Notes under the pieces: model-generated
What the model saw: the letters and a program-made list of their open reading frames with translations, nothing else
Told to the model about the DNA's origin: nothing
The model's database searches: none
DNA from: Taibaiella chishuiensis
Lineage (GTDB): Bacteria > Bacteroidota > Bacteroidia > Chitinophagales > Chitinophagaceae
Assembly (NCBI RefSeq): GCF_003014535.1
Contig: NZ_PYGD01000001.1
Location: 930,001-994,000 of the forward strand
Length of the DNA stretch: 64,000 nt
Reading direction: 5' to 3'
Shown: positions 53,676-61,357 of the stretch, piece by piece
Layout: every line of letters begins with the position of its first letter
Position numbering within the stretch: position 1 is the stretch's first letter
Made by a program: the position numbers and the translations under genes

Positions 53676-53707
53676 CAAATGTAGCCGTAAACCAGAGGTT
53701 TAGCAAA
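53676..53707 (-). promoter_or_regulatory. Promoter of the two-component system
   Basis: The minus strand reads TTTG (complement of 53704-53707), a 20-base spacer, then TACATTTG (complement of 53676-53683), 8 bases before the kinase ATG. Transcription would start only a few bases before the start codon. Confidence 0.7.
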
Positions 53708-53748
53708 ATATCGTACGCTATTCACATTTGTTTAAATTAATACCGGGC

Positions 53749-54525
53749 TTATGCAGGGCAGAACCTGAAAAACGCCAGCAGGTCGGCAGCCAGCCGTTCG
53801 GGGTATTCGTCCATGCTCATATGGCCGCAGGGGCTATACAGGTGCACGCTGTTTACCGGCGCCAGGTGGCATTGTTCCAGCGCTTCTTTCATCGGTGTAG
53901 CGGTATCTTCGTCGCCGATGATCCACTGCAGCGGGAAGCCGAAAGTGGCAAGTCGATCCCTTTTATCGCTCCGGTCCATAATGGCCTGGTAAAATGCGCA
54001 GAGCGCCTCGCCCGACAGCTGCATGCCCCGTGCTACAACATTGCGCACCACCTCGGGATGTGCTTCTGCAAAGCTTCCGGCAAACAGGTTCTGCGCCATA
54101 CCCCGCAGGAACATTTCCTGCTCGGAGCGGCCCTTACGGATCAGGGTCATGGCTTTGCGGCGGTTTTCTTTTTTCTCTTCGCTATCGGCAGAGGCCAGCG
54201 AATGCACGAGCGATATACCCTTAACCCGTTCCGGGTAGCGAACGGCAAACTCCATAGCCGTATATCCGCCCATCGAATGGCCGGCCAGCAATACCTTCCC
54301 GATACCTTCCCGGTCCAGTACCTCCAGCAGGGCATCGGCCATCAGCGCCATGCTCAGCGGGGTATCCGGCATCGGGCTCTGACCCGCACCGGGCAGGTCG
54401 GGTAGCAATACCTGGTATTGTGCCGCAAGGGCGGGTACGATATTGTTCCAGGCGCTGCTGTCGTTGGGAAAACCATGGACCAGGAGTACAGGTTGGCCCT
54501 GTCCTGTTTTACTATAGTGTATCAT
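53749..54525 (-). CDS. Alpha/beta-hydrolase
   Basis: 258 residues. VLLVHGFPNDSSAWNNI (oxyanion region), LLAGHSMGGYTAMEFA (nucleophile Ser in GHSMG), WIIGDEDTATPM (Asp) and YSPCGHMSMDEYP (His) give a complete triad. It is soluble and of typical length; the substrate could be an ester, lactone or epoxide, and there is no clue to which. The start overlaps the 3' end of the DUF4105 gene by 14 bases on the same strand, so the two are coupled. Confidence 0.87.
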   Translation of the reverse strand: MIHYSKTGQGQPVLLVHGFPNDSSAWNNIVPALAAQYQVLLPDLPGAGQSPMPDTPLSMALMADALLEVLDREGIGKVLLAGHSMGGYTAMEFAVRYPERVKGISLVHSLASADSEEKKENRRKAMTLIRKGRSEQEMFLRGMAQNLFAGSFAEAHPEVVRNVVARGMQLSGEALCAFYQAIMDRSDKRDRLATFGFPLQWIIGDEDTATPMKEALEQCHLAPVNSVHLYSPCGHMSMDEYPERLAADLLAFFRFCPA

Positions 54526-55732
54526 CGGCAGGTGGATTGGCGGTTGGGGTAAGGGCGGCCGGTACAGGCGCGTCTATATTCTGTTTGTACAGGTCGATGT
54601 AAATATACATCAGGGCCAGCATCAGCGGCGACAGCTCGATCAGCGGCATCCGCTGGAAGCCGATCACATGGACGATCAGCGCTACGATCAGCAGGCTGAT
54701 GGCCGCCAGGGCATAGATCCGCAGCCAGAATTTTTTCTTGCCGGCCAGGAAGGCTACGACCAGGTTAAGCGGTATGGCCCAAAGAATATTGTAATTGCCG
54801 GTGCAGGCCTGGTGATTGGTGCCCAGCCACATAAACAGCATCAGGCAACCGAGCAGGCCGGTTACCAGCAGGATTACGAAACGGATAACCGGTTTCAGGT
54901 AACGGAAGGCCGGGATATGAAAAGCCAGTACGGTCAGGATCAGCAGGCCGATCATCATCCAGAGCGGCCCGTTAAAGCGGCGTGCTTCGGTAATGCCTGA
55001 TTTCATCAGTACATTGTCGGCGCTTACTACATGTTTGCCCCGGTATTTGGCATGGATCAGGCTTTGGTGCACAAAGTCGGGCAGGTACATACTGCCGTCG
55101 TCGGTCATAATGCTGTCGGTAACGCTGCCCAGCAGCAGGTTAATGCCAAAGCGCTCCCAGTGCTTGTTGACGAGGTATTGGTTCATGATGCCCCGGTAGC
55201 TGATCTTTTTCCCGTTGAGGGCTGAGCCGAAATAAAACTCCTCGCCCAGTACTTTGGGGAAGATGTCGCGTACGCGGGTGGCACAGTTGTCGAAAAAGAA
55301 ATCGTAGCGGTAGGCACGGTTTTCGGGGCGCAGGTTGCTGTCGAGATACGACAACATGGTACGCTTCTGCACTTCGGTAAGATCGAGCACCTGCTCGTCC
55401 ACAGCGCGTTTCTCTGCAATATAAACATTGATAAAATCGGGGTAGCTGCTCTTGTCGAGATAGTACAGGAGTTTGCCCAGCATAAACTTGCTGTAAAAAT
55501 CGGGGTCGCCAAAATCGAAGGTGCCGTAGTTGTACACTTCATCCCGGCCTTTGCTGCTATCGATCACGCGTACGCCGGTATGGCCGAAGGAGGAGTACAG
55601 CTCGTTGCCGGAGCCACAGGTAAGGATACTGATGCGCAGGTGGCTGTTGTCGGCCACGGGGCCGAGACTGTCGCCCTGGGCAAAGGAAGTAAAGAAAAAG
55701 AGGGTAAGGACTACGGAAAAAAAGAAACGCAT
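54512..55732 (-). CDS. DUF4105 membrane protein (Lnb-like N-terminal domain)
   Basis: 406 residues with the signal peptide MRFFFSVVLTLFFFTSFAQ. The periplasmic N-terminal domain (~30-200) contains TCGSGNELYSSFGHTGVRV, YNYGTFDFGDPDFYSKF and YRYDFFFDNCATRVRDIF, with the His and Cys of DUF4105, a papain/NlpC-like fold related to Lnb. The C-terminal half has about five membrane helices (255-390). Function is unproven, but the His/Cys pair suggests acyl transfer or hydrolysis, possibly on lipoproteins (inference). It is coupled to the downstream alpha/beta-hydrolase. Confidence 0.86.
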   Translation of the reverse strand: MRFFFSVVLTLFFFTSFAQGDSLGPVADNSHLRISILTCGSGNELYSSFGHTGVRVIDSSKGRDEVYNYGTFDFGDPDFYSKFMLGKLLYYLDKSSYPDFINVYIAEKRAVDEQVLDLTEVQKRTMLSYLDSNLRPENRAYRYDFFFDNCATRVRDIFPKVLGEEFYFGSALNGKKISYRGIMNQYLVNKHWERFGINLLLGSVTDSIMTDDGSMYLPDFVHQSLIHAKYRGKHVVSADNVLMKSGITEARRFNGPLWMMIGLLILTVLAFHIPAFRYLKPVIRFVILLVTGLLGCLMLFMWLGTNHQACTGNYNILWAIPLNLVVAFLAGKKKFWLRIYALAAISLLIVALIVHVIGFQRMPLIELSPLMLALMYIYIDLYKQNIDAPVPAALTPTANPPADDTL

Positions 55733-55771
55733 AAATATGCTTTTGTGAATAAAACTAAGGTCTGTTGTGGC

Positions 55772-56245
55772 TTAGGCGGTTAGCAAGCCGGCCACCTGCT
55801 CCAGGTAGTAACGGTCGGTTTCGTCGAAATGGTTCAGTTGTTCGCTGTCGGCATCCAGTACGCCGGTTACTGCGCCGGCACGGATCAGCGGCACTACGAT
55901 CTCGGAGCGCGACAGGCTGCTGCAGGCAATATGCCCGGGAAACTGTTCTACATCAGGCACCACGAGGGTAGCGGCCTGTTCCCAACTGCTGCCACATACG
56001 CCTTTGCCTTTGCGGATACGGGTACAGGCCACGGGCCCCTGGAAGGGACCTACGACCAGTTCGCCATCCTTTACCAGGTAAAAGCCGATCCAGAGCCAGC
56101 CGAACTGCTGCCTGAGCGCTGCAGCAACATTGGCCAGGTTGGCCACCAGGTCGCTTTCGCTGGCAATCAATGCGGCAATCTGTGGCAGGAGCGCTTCGTA
56201 TTGCTCCTTTTTATCGCCCTGGGTAATGATCAAATCTTCTGACAT
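55772..56245 (-). CDS. msrC: GAF-domain free methionine-(R)-sulfoxide reductase
   Basis: 157 residues from the ATG at 56245. The frame is open to 56347, but the extension overlaps the divergent DUF983 gene and looks untranslated. GWLWIGFYLVKDGELVVGPFQG, ACTRIRKGKGVCG (Cys74, Cys84), HIACSSLSRSEIVVP (Cys108) and GVLDADSEQLNHFDE match fRMsr; the Cys spacing equals that of the E. coli enzyme (84/94/118), shifted by ten. It reduces free Met-R-O with thioredoxin. It is a single gene after the DUF4105 gene on the same strand. Confidence 0.92.
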   Translation of the reverse strand: MSEDLIITQGDKKEQYEALLPQIAALIASESDLVANLANVAAALRQQFGWLWIGFYLVKDGELVVGPFQGPVACTRIRKGKGVCGSSWEQAATLVVPDVEQFPGHIACSSLSRSEIVVPLIRAGAVTGVLDADSEQLNHFDETDRYYLEQVAGLLTA

Positions 56246-56338
56246 ATCTTGATATTGAACAACTATTGGCCGGTTCAGGTGCAAACTTCCCACAAAAAGG
56301 TTAATTAATGGTAATTTGCAGCCAAATTTATTCCTGTT

Positions 56339-56794
56339 ATGGCGCAAAAAACCAATTTATTAGCCGGTATCGCCGGTATGAAATGTCCGAACTGCCGGAA
56401 GGGAAGTATGTTTACCAACAAGAGTATTTTCCCGCTCGGCCAGCTTTTGAAAATGCCGGACCACTGTGCAGTATGCGGTCAGAAAATGGAACTGGAAATC
56501 GGTTTTTATTACGGTACCGGTTATGTGAGCTATGGCCTGTCGGTGGGTGTAGCCATTTTTAATATCGTCTGGTTCGCCATCTTCGTCGGTTTTTCCTGGA
56601 AGGATAACAGCGTGTTCTGGTACCTGGGTATTACCATAGGTATGTTGCTCTTGCTGCAACCCCTGCTGATGCGGTATTCCAGGGTGCTGTACCTGTATAT
56701 GTTCGTGAAATACGGCAGCAGCCCGTATCGTAAACCGGGCACTACAGACGAGCTCAATACAGGCGGGCCCCCTCCGCAAAAAGACGTAATTTAA
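56339..56794 (+). CDS. DUF983 zinc-ribbon membrane protein
   Basis: 151 residues. The N-terminal cytoplasmic zinc ribbon has MKCPNCRKG (Cys16, Cys19) and HCAVCGQKM (Cys43, Cys46). Two or three hydrophobic helices at ~62-115 follow, then a hydrophilic, Pro-rich tail. This is the full DUF983 layout. The family is found across Alphaproteobacteria and Bacteroidota, often near cytochrome oxidase or heme genes, with no known function. It is divergent from the fRMsr gene. Confidence 0.88.
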   Translation: MAQKTNLLAGIAGMKCPNCRKGSMFTNKSIFPLGQLLKMPDHCAVCGQKMELEIGFYYGTGYVSYGLSVGVAIFNIVWFAIFVGFSWKDNSVFWYLGITIGMLLLLQPLLMRYSRVLYLYMFVKYGSSPYRKPGTTDELNTGGPPPQKDVI

Positions 56795-56825
56795 GCGGCT
56801 ACGCCATGTTTTGACGGGGTTTTGC

Positions 56826-56841
56826 GGTAACTTTAGTTACC
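56826..56841. promoter_or_regulatory. Perfect 7-bp inverted repeat, possible operator
   Basis: GGTAACT and AGTTACC are separated by two T, centred 26 bases upstream of the next ATG. Its position is that of an operator or promoter-proximal hairpin; there is no T-run after it. A weak -7-like TAACTTTA overlaps it. Confidence 0.35.
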
Positions 56842-56859
56842 AAACAAAAACCTGCTGCC

Positions 56860-57447
56860 ATGTATCCTTTTACCTGTACATGCCCGTCCCTGGCCCGTTT
56901 CCGTCGTGGCGCGCGCATCCGTAACCTCCCGCTGCTGCTCTGGCTCAGTGGTATATTACTCAGCGGCGCTGCTCCTGCACAAACCGCCACCCCCGAATTC
57001 CCCAAAGGTTATGTAGGGTACCTGGGCCTGCAACAGGGCCTGGTCTCCGATTTTAAATCGAGTGCCGATGCCTACCAGGTGGGCTTTACTTTTGCTCCGC
57101 AATATACCGTGGTGCCCCGTGTACTGCGGCTGGGCCTGCTGGGCGCCGGCATTTATGCCCAGCACCGCTGGCAGGCGCAGGTCGGGCCTGTTGCGGCTTT
57201 GCGCCTGTTCGACATTAAGGCCGGGGCTTTCGGTACCCTGGTCAATGTACAGCTTACGGCCGCCCATCTCTGGGGCTCGCATCGGCAAAAGCTTGCCGGT
57301 GGCGGCTTGCAGGCCGAGATCTTCCAGTTGTTCTCTTTATCTTTTTCCGGTTACCGCGACTATGGCAATAACCAGTGGTGGTTACAGTCGGCCATCGGTT
57401 ATAATATCCTGAAACCACGCAAGCGTCCTTCCGACCCTTTTCAATAA
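56860..57447 (+). CDS. Exported protein of unknown function, possible small barrel
   Basis: 195 residues. A long N-region with Cys and Arg residues precedes a hydrophobic segment (LPLLLWLSGILLSGAAPAQ) that probably acts as a signal peptide, with cleavage after PAQ or APA. The mature part has alternating strands (YVGYLGLQQGLV, YQVGFTFAPQYTV, WWLQSAIGYNIL) like an outer-membrane or periplasmic beta protein. I do not recognise the family. It is 18 bases upstream of the patatin gene and probably in the same transcript. Confidence 0.6.
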   Translation: MYPFTCTCPSLARFRRGARIRNLPLLLWLSGILLSGAAPAQTATPEFPKGYVGYLGLQQGLVSDFKSSADAYQVGFTFAPQYTVVPRVLRLGLLGAGIYAQHRWQAQVGPVAALRLFDIKAGAFGTLVNVQLTAAHLWGSHRQKLAGGGLQAEIFQLFSLSFSGYRDYGNNQWWLQSAIGYNILKPRKRPSDPFQ

Positions 57448-57465
57448 TCCTGAAAACTGTATGTT

Positions 57466-58491
57466 ATGTCAAAAACAGCTTTGGTCATAAGCGGTGGTGG
57501 CTCCAAGGGCGCCTTTGCCGTAGGGGTGCTGAAGGCCATTTACCAGCATAATCCCGGTCTTAATTTCGACCTGCTGATCGGCACCAGCACCGGCGCCCTG
57601 ATCGCTCCCCTGGCTACTTCCGGCTCGATACCCCTGCTGGAACAGTTGTACACTACCGTAAAGACCGATAACGTGATCGAGACCAATAATGTGGGCAACC
57701 GTTTTCTTACCGCCGACAGCATTTTTGGAGTAGGGCCGCTCGGCAAACTGATCCAGCAATATTATACCGACACGTTTTTTCAAAGCCTGCAGGCCCAACC
57801 CTGCAATGTGCTGCTGGCCACTACCTGCCTGCAGACGGCTACGGCCGTTTACTTCAGCACCCGAAAGGCCGCGGCGGTTAAGGGCTACGAAGTGGTACCA
57901 CTCGGCAAGGCCGATCACTTCCGGCGTGCGGTAATGGCTTCGGCTTGCCAGCCGGTGTTTATGCCACCCATAGAGGTTATACCCGGGGCCGTACCGCTGC
58001 GGCAGTATGTGGATGGCGGCGTACGCGAGTATGCCGGTATACAGCTGGCTATCGAGCAGGGCGCCGACGAGATTTTCGTAATCCTATTGTCCAGCGGGCT
58101 CAACAAGCCGGTAGAAAAGCGTTACACCCAGGTGCCCGATATCCTGCTGCGTACCATCGAGATCTTTACCGAGGATGTGGGGGACAACGACCTGGAAATG
58201 CCCCAGATGTATAACAAAGCGCTCGACTACCTGAACAGTGTACGGCAAAATATGAAGCAGAGCGGTATGAGTGATCAGCAGATCGGCCAGTTGCTTTCCG
58301 TACCCGGTAACCCGCTCAGTAATAAAAGACCGGTAAACCTGCATGTGATCCGTCCCGACGGCGACCTGGGCGGCGGTACCGGCGGACTCAATTTCGATCC
58401 GGCGGAGATGAAGGGCATGGTAGCCAAAGGCATTACGGTAATGAACAACTATATTGCCGGTTTGCCACCGGGCAGTAGCATACTGGTATAA
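57466..58491 (+). CDS. Patatin-like phospholipase
   Basis: 341 residues. It has the full patatin set: oxyanion loop VISGGGSKGAFAVGVL (~7-22), nucleophile elbow LIGTSTGALIAP (Ser in GTSTG) and the Asp of the dyad in YVDGGVREYAG (DGG). No signal peptide is visible, so it probably acts inside the cell on membrane or storage lipids. The C-terminal ~100 residues are less conserved. The gene follows the exported unknown protein by 18 bases. Confidence 0.92.
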   Translation: MSKTALVISGGGSKGAFAVGVLKAIYQHNPGLNFDLLIGTSTGALIAPLATSGSIPLLEQLYTTVKTDNVIETNNVGNRFLTADSIFGVGPLGKLIQQYYTDTFFQSLQAQPCNVLLATTCLQTATAVYFSTRKAAAVKGYEVVPLGKADHFRRAVMASACQPVFMPPIEVIPGAVPLRQYVDGGVREYAGIQLAIEQGADEIFVILLSSGLNKPVEKRYTQVPDILLRTIEIFTEDVGDNDLEMPQMYNKALDYLNSVRQNMKQSGMSDQQIGQLLSVPGNPLSNKRPVNLHVIRPDGDLGGGTGGLNFDPAEMKGMVAKGITVMNNYIAGLPPGSSILV

Positions 58492-58520
58492 CCCCGGGCT
58501 GTGCATGTTGGCCGGGAACG

Positions 58521-58528
58521 TATATTTG
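58521..58528 (+). promoter_or_regulatory. -7 element of the SDR gene
   Basis: TATATTTG fits TAnnTTTG, 18 bases before the ATG at 58547. This excludes the longer frame from 58454. Confidence 0.6.
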
Positions 58529-58546
58529 CAGGATAAAAATCAGATC

Positions 58547-59332
58547 ATGCAATTATCATTAGAAGGAAAACACGCACTGGTAGGCGGTAGTACGCAGGGT
58601 ATAGGCCTGGCCATCGCCAAAGAGCTGGCAGAACTGGGGGCAACCTGCACCCTGATTGCCCGCAACGAAGATTCTTTAAAGAAAGCCGTAAAGGAACTGG
58701 GTACCGCTTTCAACCAGCAGCATGATTACCTGGTTGCCGATTACAGCGACTATAAACAAGTAGAAGCAGTGGCGGCCGCTTATATACAACAGCAGCATAT
58801 CCATATCCTGGTCAACAACAGCGGCGGTCCTGCCGGCGGTCCTATTACGGAAGCTACGCCCGGGGCCTTCCTGGATGCCTTCCAGCAGCACCTTATCTGT
58901 AACCAGGTGCTTACCCGCCTGGTGGTACCGGGCATGAAAGCCGCTAACTATGGCCGTATTATCAGTATTATTTCCACTTCCGTTAAAATTCCGCTGAAAG
59001 GCCTGGGCGTAAGCAATACCATTCGCGGCGCGGTGGCCTCCTGGGCCAAGACCATGGCCAACGAACTGGGCGCCTATGGTATTACCGTAAATAATGTATT
59101 GCCCGGTGCTACGGCCACGGCGCGTCTCGAAACCATTGTCAACAACAAAGCCTCCAAAACCGGCGCTTCTACCGATCACGTAGAGCAGGAAATGCTCGAC
59201 GAGATCCCGATGAAACGTTTTGGTCAACCCGAAGAGATCGCTGCCGTGGCGGCTTTCCTGGCTTCGCCCGCAGCAGCATATGTAAACGGGGTAAGCATAC
59301 CGGTAGACGGCGGCCGTACCGGAAGTCTTTAA
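58547..59332 (+). CDS. Short-chain dehydrogenase/reductase lacking the usual Tyr-Lys
   Basis: 261 residues from the ATG at 58547. The cofactor motif is LVGGSTQGIGLAIA (12-25), with NNSGGPAGG at ~90-98 replacing NNAG. The active-site region reads IISIISTSVKIPLKGLGV, then SNTIRGAV: where the family normally has Tyr and Lys (YxxxK), this protein has Ser156 and Arg160. VLPGATATARLE and PVDGGRTGSL fit the 3-oxoacyl-ACP-reductase-like subgroup, some of whose members share this SNxxR change. The substrate is unknown and activity should not be assumed. aroE starts 12 bases later and is likely co-transcribed. Confidence 0.85.
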   Translation: MQLSLEGKHALVGGSTQGIGLAIAKELAELGATCTLIARNEDSLKKAVKELGTAFNQQHDYLVADYSDYKQVEAVAAAYIQQQHIHILVNNSGGPAGGPITEATPGAFLDAFQQHLICNQVLTRLVVPGMKAANYGRIISIISTSVKIPLKGLGVSNTIRGAVASWAKTMANELGAYGITVNNVLPGATATARLETIVNNKASKTGASTDHVEQEMLDEIPMKRFGQPEEIAAVAAFLASPAAAYVNGVSIPVDGGRTGSL

Positions 59333-59344
59333 TACGGAATAGTT

Positions 59345-60073
59345 ATGTCGCACTACGGAATTATCGGTTACCCGCTCAGTCACTCTTTCTCTCCCGGTTA
59401 TTTCCGGGAGCAGTTTCGCCTGCGCGGTATCGATGCCACTTACGAAGCCTTTCCTATCGAAACGATATCGGCGCTGCCGGCCCTGCTGGAGCAAAACCCT
59501 GCGCTGCGCGGGCTTAATGTAACCATACCGTATAAACAGTCGGTGATGGCTTACCTGCACGAGCTCGACGATACGGCCCGGGCAGTTGGTGCGGTTAATT
59601 GTATCCGCATCAGCGAAGGCAGGCTGAAGGGGTTTAATACCGATTGTGTTGGCTTTGCAACAACGCTGCAACCCTTGCTGGGCGATATGCCCAGGCAGGC
59701 CCTGGTACTGGGTACCGGCGGCGCGGCTAAAGCCGTGGTGTATGCCCTGGCGCAACTGGGCATACCTTACCAGCTGGTATCGCGCAGTGGCGGCGACCTG
59801 CAGTATGCGGCGCTCACGCCCGAACTGATCGCCGGCCATACCCTGATCATTAACACGACGCCGCTGGGTATGTACCCCGCGGTCGATACCTACCCGGATC
59901 TGCCTTACGGGGCGCTGGGGCCGCAACATATACTCTACGACCTGGTATACAACCCCGAAGCAACCCTTTTCCTGGGAAAAGGCCGGCAACAGGGGGCTAC
60001 GGTCAAAAACGGTTATGATATGCTGATCGCACAGGCCGACGCCGGCTGGGCGATATGGAACGAACCCTTATAA
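59345..60073 (+). CDS. aroE: Shikimate dehydrogenase
   Basis: 242 residues. It reduces 3-dehydroshikimate with NADPH in aromatic amino acid synthesis. GIIGYPLSHSFSPGYF (substrate Ser residues), GLNVTIPYKQSVM (catalytic Lys), GAVNCIR, GFNTDCVGF, LVLGTGGAAKAVV (cofactor) and INTTPLGMYP are all present. It is slightly shorter than the E. coli enzyme, as is usual in Bacteroidota. It lies directly after the SDR gene, and a terminator follows. Confidence 0.94.
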   Translation: MSHYGIIGYPLSHSFSPGYFREQFRLRGIDATYEAFPIETISALPALLEQNPALRGLNVTIPYKQSVMAYLHELDDTARAVGAVNCIRISEGRLKGFNTDCVGFATTLQPLLGDMPRQALVLGTGGAAKAVVYALAQLGIPYQLVSRSGGDLQYAALTPELIAGHTLIINTTPLGMYPAVDTYPDLPYGALGPQHILYDLVYNPEATLFLGKGRQQGATVKNGYDMLIAQADAGWAIWNEPL

Positions 60074-60080
60074 AAGTAAT

Positions 60081-60112
60081 ACCCGCTGCAACACCTGCAG
60101 CGGGTTCTTTTT
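60081..60112 (+). terminator. Terminator after aroE
   Basis: A 9-bp stem (60081-60089 with 60097-60105) with a 7-base loop, then TCTTTTT. Confidence 0.8.
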
Positions 60113-60125
60113 AAAATAACATGCA

Positions 60126-60160
60126 TAATTTTGTTAGGCATAAAACAATGCTTATTTTTG
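60126..60160 (+). promoter_or_regulatory. Two candidate -7 elements of the PadR gene
   Basis: TAATTTTG (60126-60133) and TATTTTTG (60153-60160) both fit TAnnTTTG. The first gives a ~28-base leader; the second would give an mRNA starting at or near the ATG at 60167. GCATAA occurs twice (60123 and 60138). Confidence 0.5.
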
Positions 60161-60166
60161 AAAACG

Positions 60167-60505
60167 ATGGAACCCAATAAAATTATACGAGGCAGCCTGA
60201 GTACCGTGATCCTGCAATTGCTGCAGCAGAACGGGCGCATGTACGGCTATGAAATGACCAAAGCGGTTAAAGACGGTAGTAAAGGTAAAATGCAGATTAC
60301 CGAAGCCGCCCTGTATCCCGCATTGCATAAACTGGAAGAAGCCGGGCTGCTGGACACGGATTCGGAGCTGGTAGATGGGCGCATGCGCAAATACTACAAG
60401 CTCAACCGGAGAGGGAAGAAAGAGTCGGCACTACAGCTAAGCGCCTTACAGGAGTCGATCGCTTCGCTTCAGAAGATCATGAAATACAAACTCAAACATG
60501 GATAA
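60167..60505 (+). CDS. PadR-family transcriptional regulator
   Basis: 112 residues from the ATG at 60167. IIRGSLSTVILQLLQQNGRMYGYEMTKAV, then EAALYPALHKLEEAGLLDTDSELVDGRMRKYYKLNRRGKKE, is the PadR winged helix; the remaining ~25 residues form the dimer helix. PadR proteins usually repress an adjacent operon, including their own gene. The next ORF begins inside its last codons (8-base overlap), so the regulator is translationally coupled to a 42-residue protein and then a hydrolase. Confidence 0.9.
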   Translation: MEPNKIIRGSLSTVILQLLQQNGRMYGYEMTKAVKDGSKGKMQITEAALYPALHKLEEAGLLDTDSELVDGRMRKYYKLNRRGKKESALQLSALQESIASLQKIMKYKLKHG

Positions 60506-60626
60506 CGGAATCCTAAGCGCCGGTGAACTGCGGCAGTTGCACCAGTTTATTATGTCCCGTTCGGCGAGGTTTGCCGGCCCGGTGATTATGCGGCTTACCG
60601 ATCAACATTTACAAGCGGCTTTATGA
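60498..60626 (+). CDS. Translationally coupled 42-residue protein
   Basis: A short ORF starting with ATG at 60498, overlapping the PadR stop by 8 bases, and ending with a TGA at 60626 that overlaps the next gene's start codon in ATGA. The peptide begins MDNGILSAGELRQLHQF and has a basic middle (SRSARFAG) and an amphipathic end. The double overlap in one operon is the main evidence that it is translated. It could instead be the remnant N-terminus of a larger PadR-associated protein. No homology is recognised. Confidence 0.55.
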   Translation: MDNGILSAGELRQLHQFIMSRSARFAGPVIMRLTDQHLQAAL

Positions 60627-61270
60627 GCATCCGTACTTATTGTATCGGCGGTTTCGCTACCGATGTCCGTTTGTTCCGCGACCAGCTCGATCATATACCG
60701 GGCACGGTATACCTGCCGTTCCCACAGCCTGAGCGCGGCGACAGCCTGGAGACCTATGCCCTTAAATTCCTGCCGCTGATCGACCAGGAACAGGCCTTCA
60801 ACCTGGTAGGGCAGTCTATGGGCGGTATTATCGTGATGGAACTGGTCCGGCATATCCGCCCGGAAAAAGTAATCTTGATTTCATCGGTAAAAAGCCGGGC
60901 AGAAATGCCGCGCTGGTTTAATTTCCTGCGCGATACGCGCCTGTACCGGCTTTCGCCCGGGCCGGTCATCGTGGCGGCCATCTGGCTGGGTACCCTGTTT
61001 ATGCGGGAACTTACGCGGGTAAAGGGGTTAAGACGCTTATGCCTCGATATGACCCGCGAAAACGGTCCTGCCTTCCTCCAATGGTGTACCGGCGCAATTA
61101 TGAACTGGAAGGGCCAGCCCTCACCCAGGCCGGATATTATCCATATCCACGGTACAAAAGATACGATGTTTCCTTTCAGATATGTAAAAAATACGCTGCC
61201 CGTAACAGGCGGTACCCGCCTGGTGATGCCGGATCAGGCAGCCCTGATTACCGGCATGCTGTGCGGGTAA
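60623..61270 (+). CDS. Alpha/beta-hydrolase-like protein, catalytic His not conserved
   Basis: 215 residues. FNLVGQSMGGIIVMEL provides the nucleophile Ser65 in GQSMG, and IIHIHGTKDTMFPF the Asp. The position that normally carries the catalytic His (GGTHxM) reads GGTRLVM, with Arg199. Either the triad is completed otherwise or the protein is not a hydrolase. A hydrophobic stretch at ~113-126 (GPVIVAAIWLGTLF) may form part of a lid. It is in the PadR operon via the ATGA overlap with the 42-residue ORF. Confidence 0.75.
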   Translation: MSIRTYCIGGFATDVRLFRDQLDHIPGTVYLPFPQPERGDSLETYALKFLPLIDQEQAFNLVGQSMGGIIVMELVRHIRPEKVILISSVKSRAEMPRWFNFLRDTRLYRLSPGPVIVAAIWLGTLFMRELTRVKGLRRLCLDMTRENGPAFLQWCTGAIMNWKGQPSPRPDIIHIHGTKDTMFPFRYVKNTLPVTGGTRLVMPDQAALITGMLCG

Positions 61271-61316
61271 CTCTGACCGGCACTGTCTCCGGAATCAATT
61301 CCTCGCTTCAATTTCT

Positions 61317-61324
61317 TATTTTTG
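61317..61324 (+). promoter_or_regulatory. -7 element of parC
   Basis: TATTTTTG fits TAnnTTTG. It overlaps an in-frame TTG (61322), so that start cannot be used from this promoter. The ATG at 61358 follows ~30 bases later. Confidence 0.6.
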
Positions 61325-61357
61325 CACCCGCGTACCCCAAAAATTACCCGAGGACAA

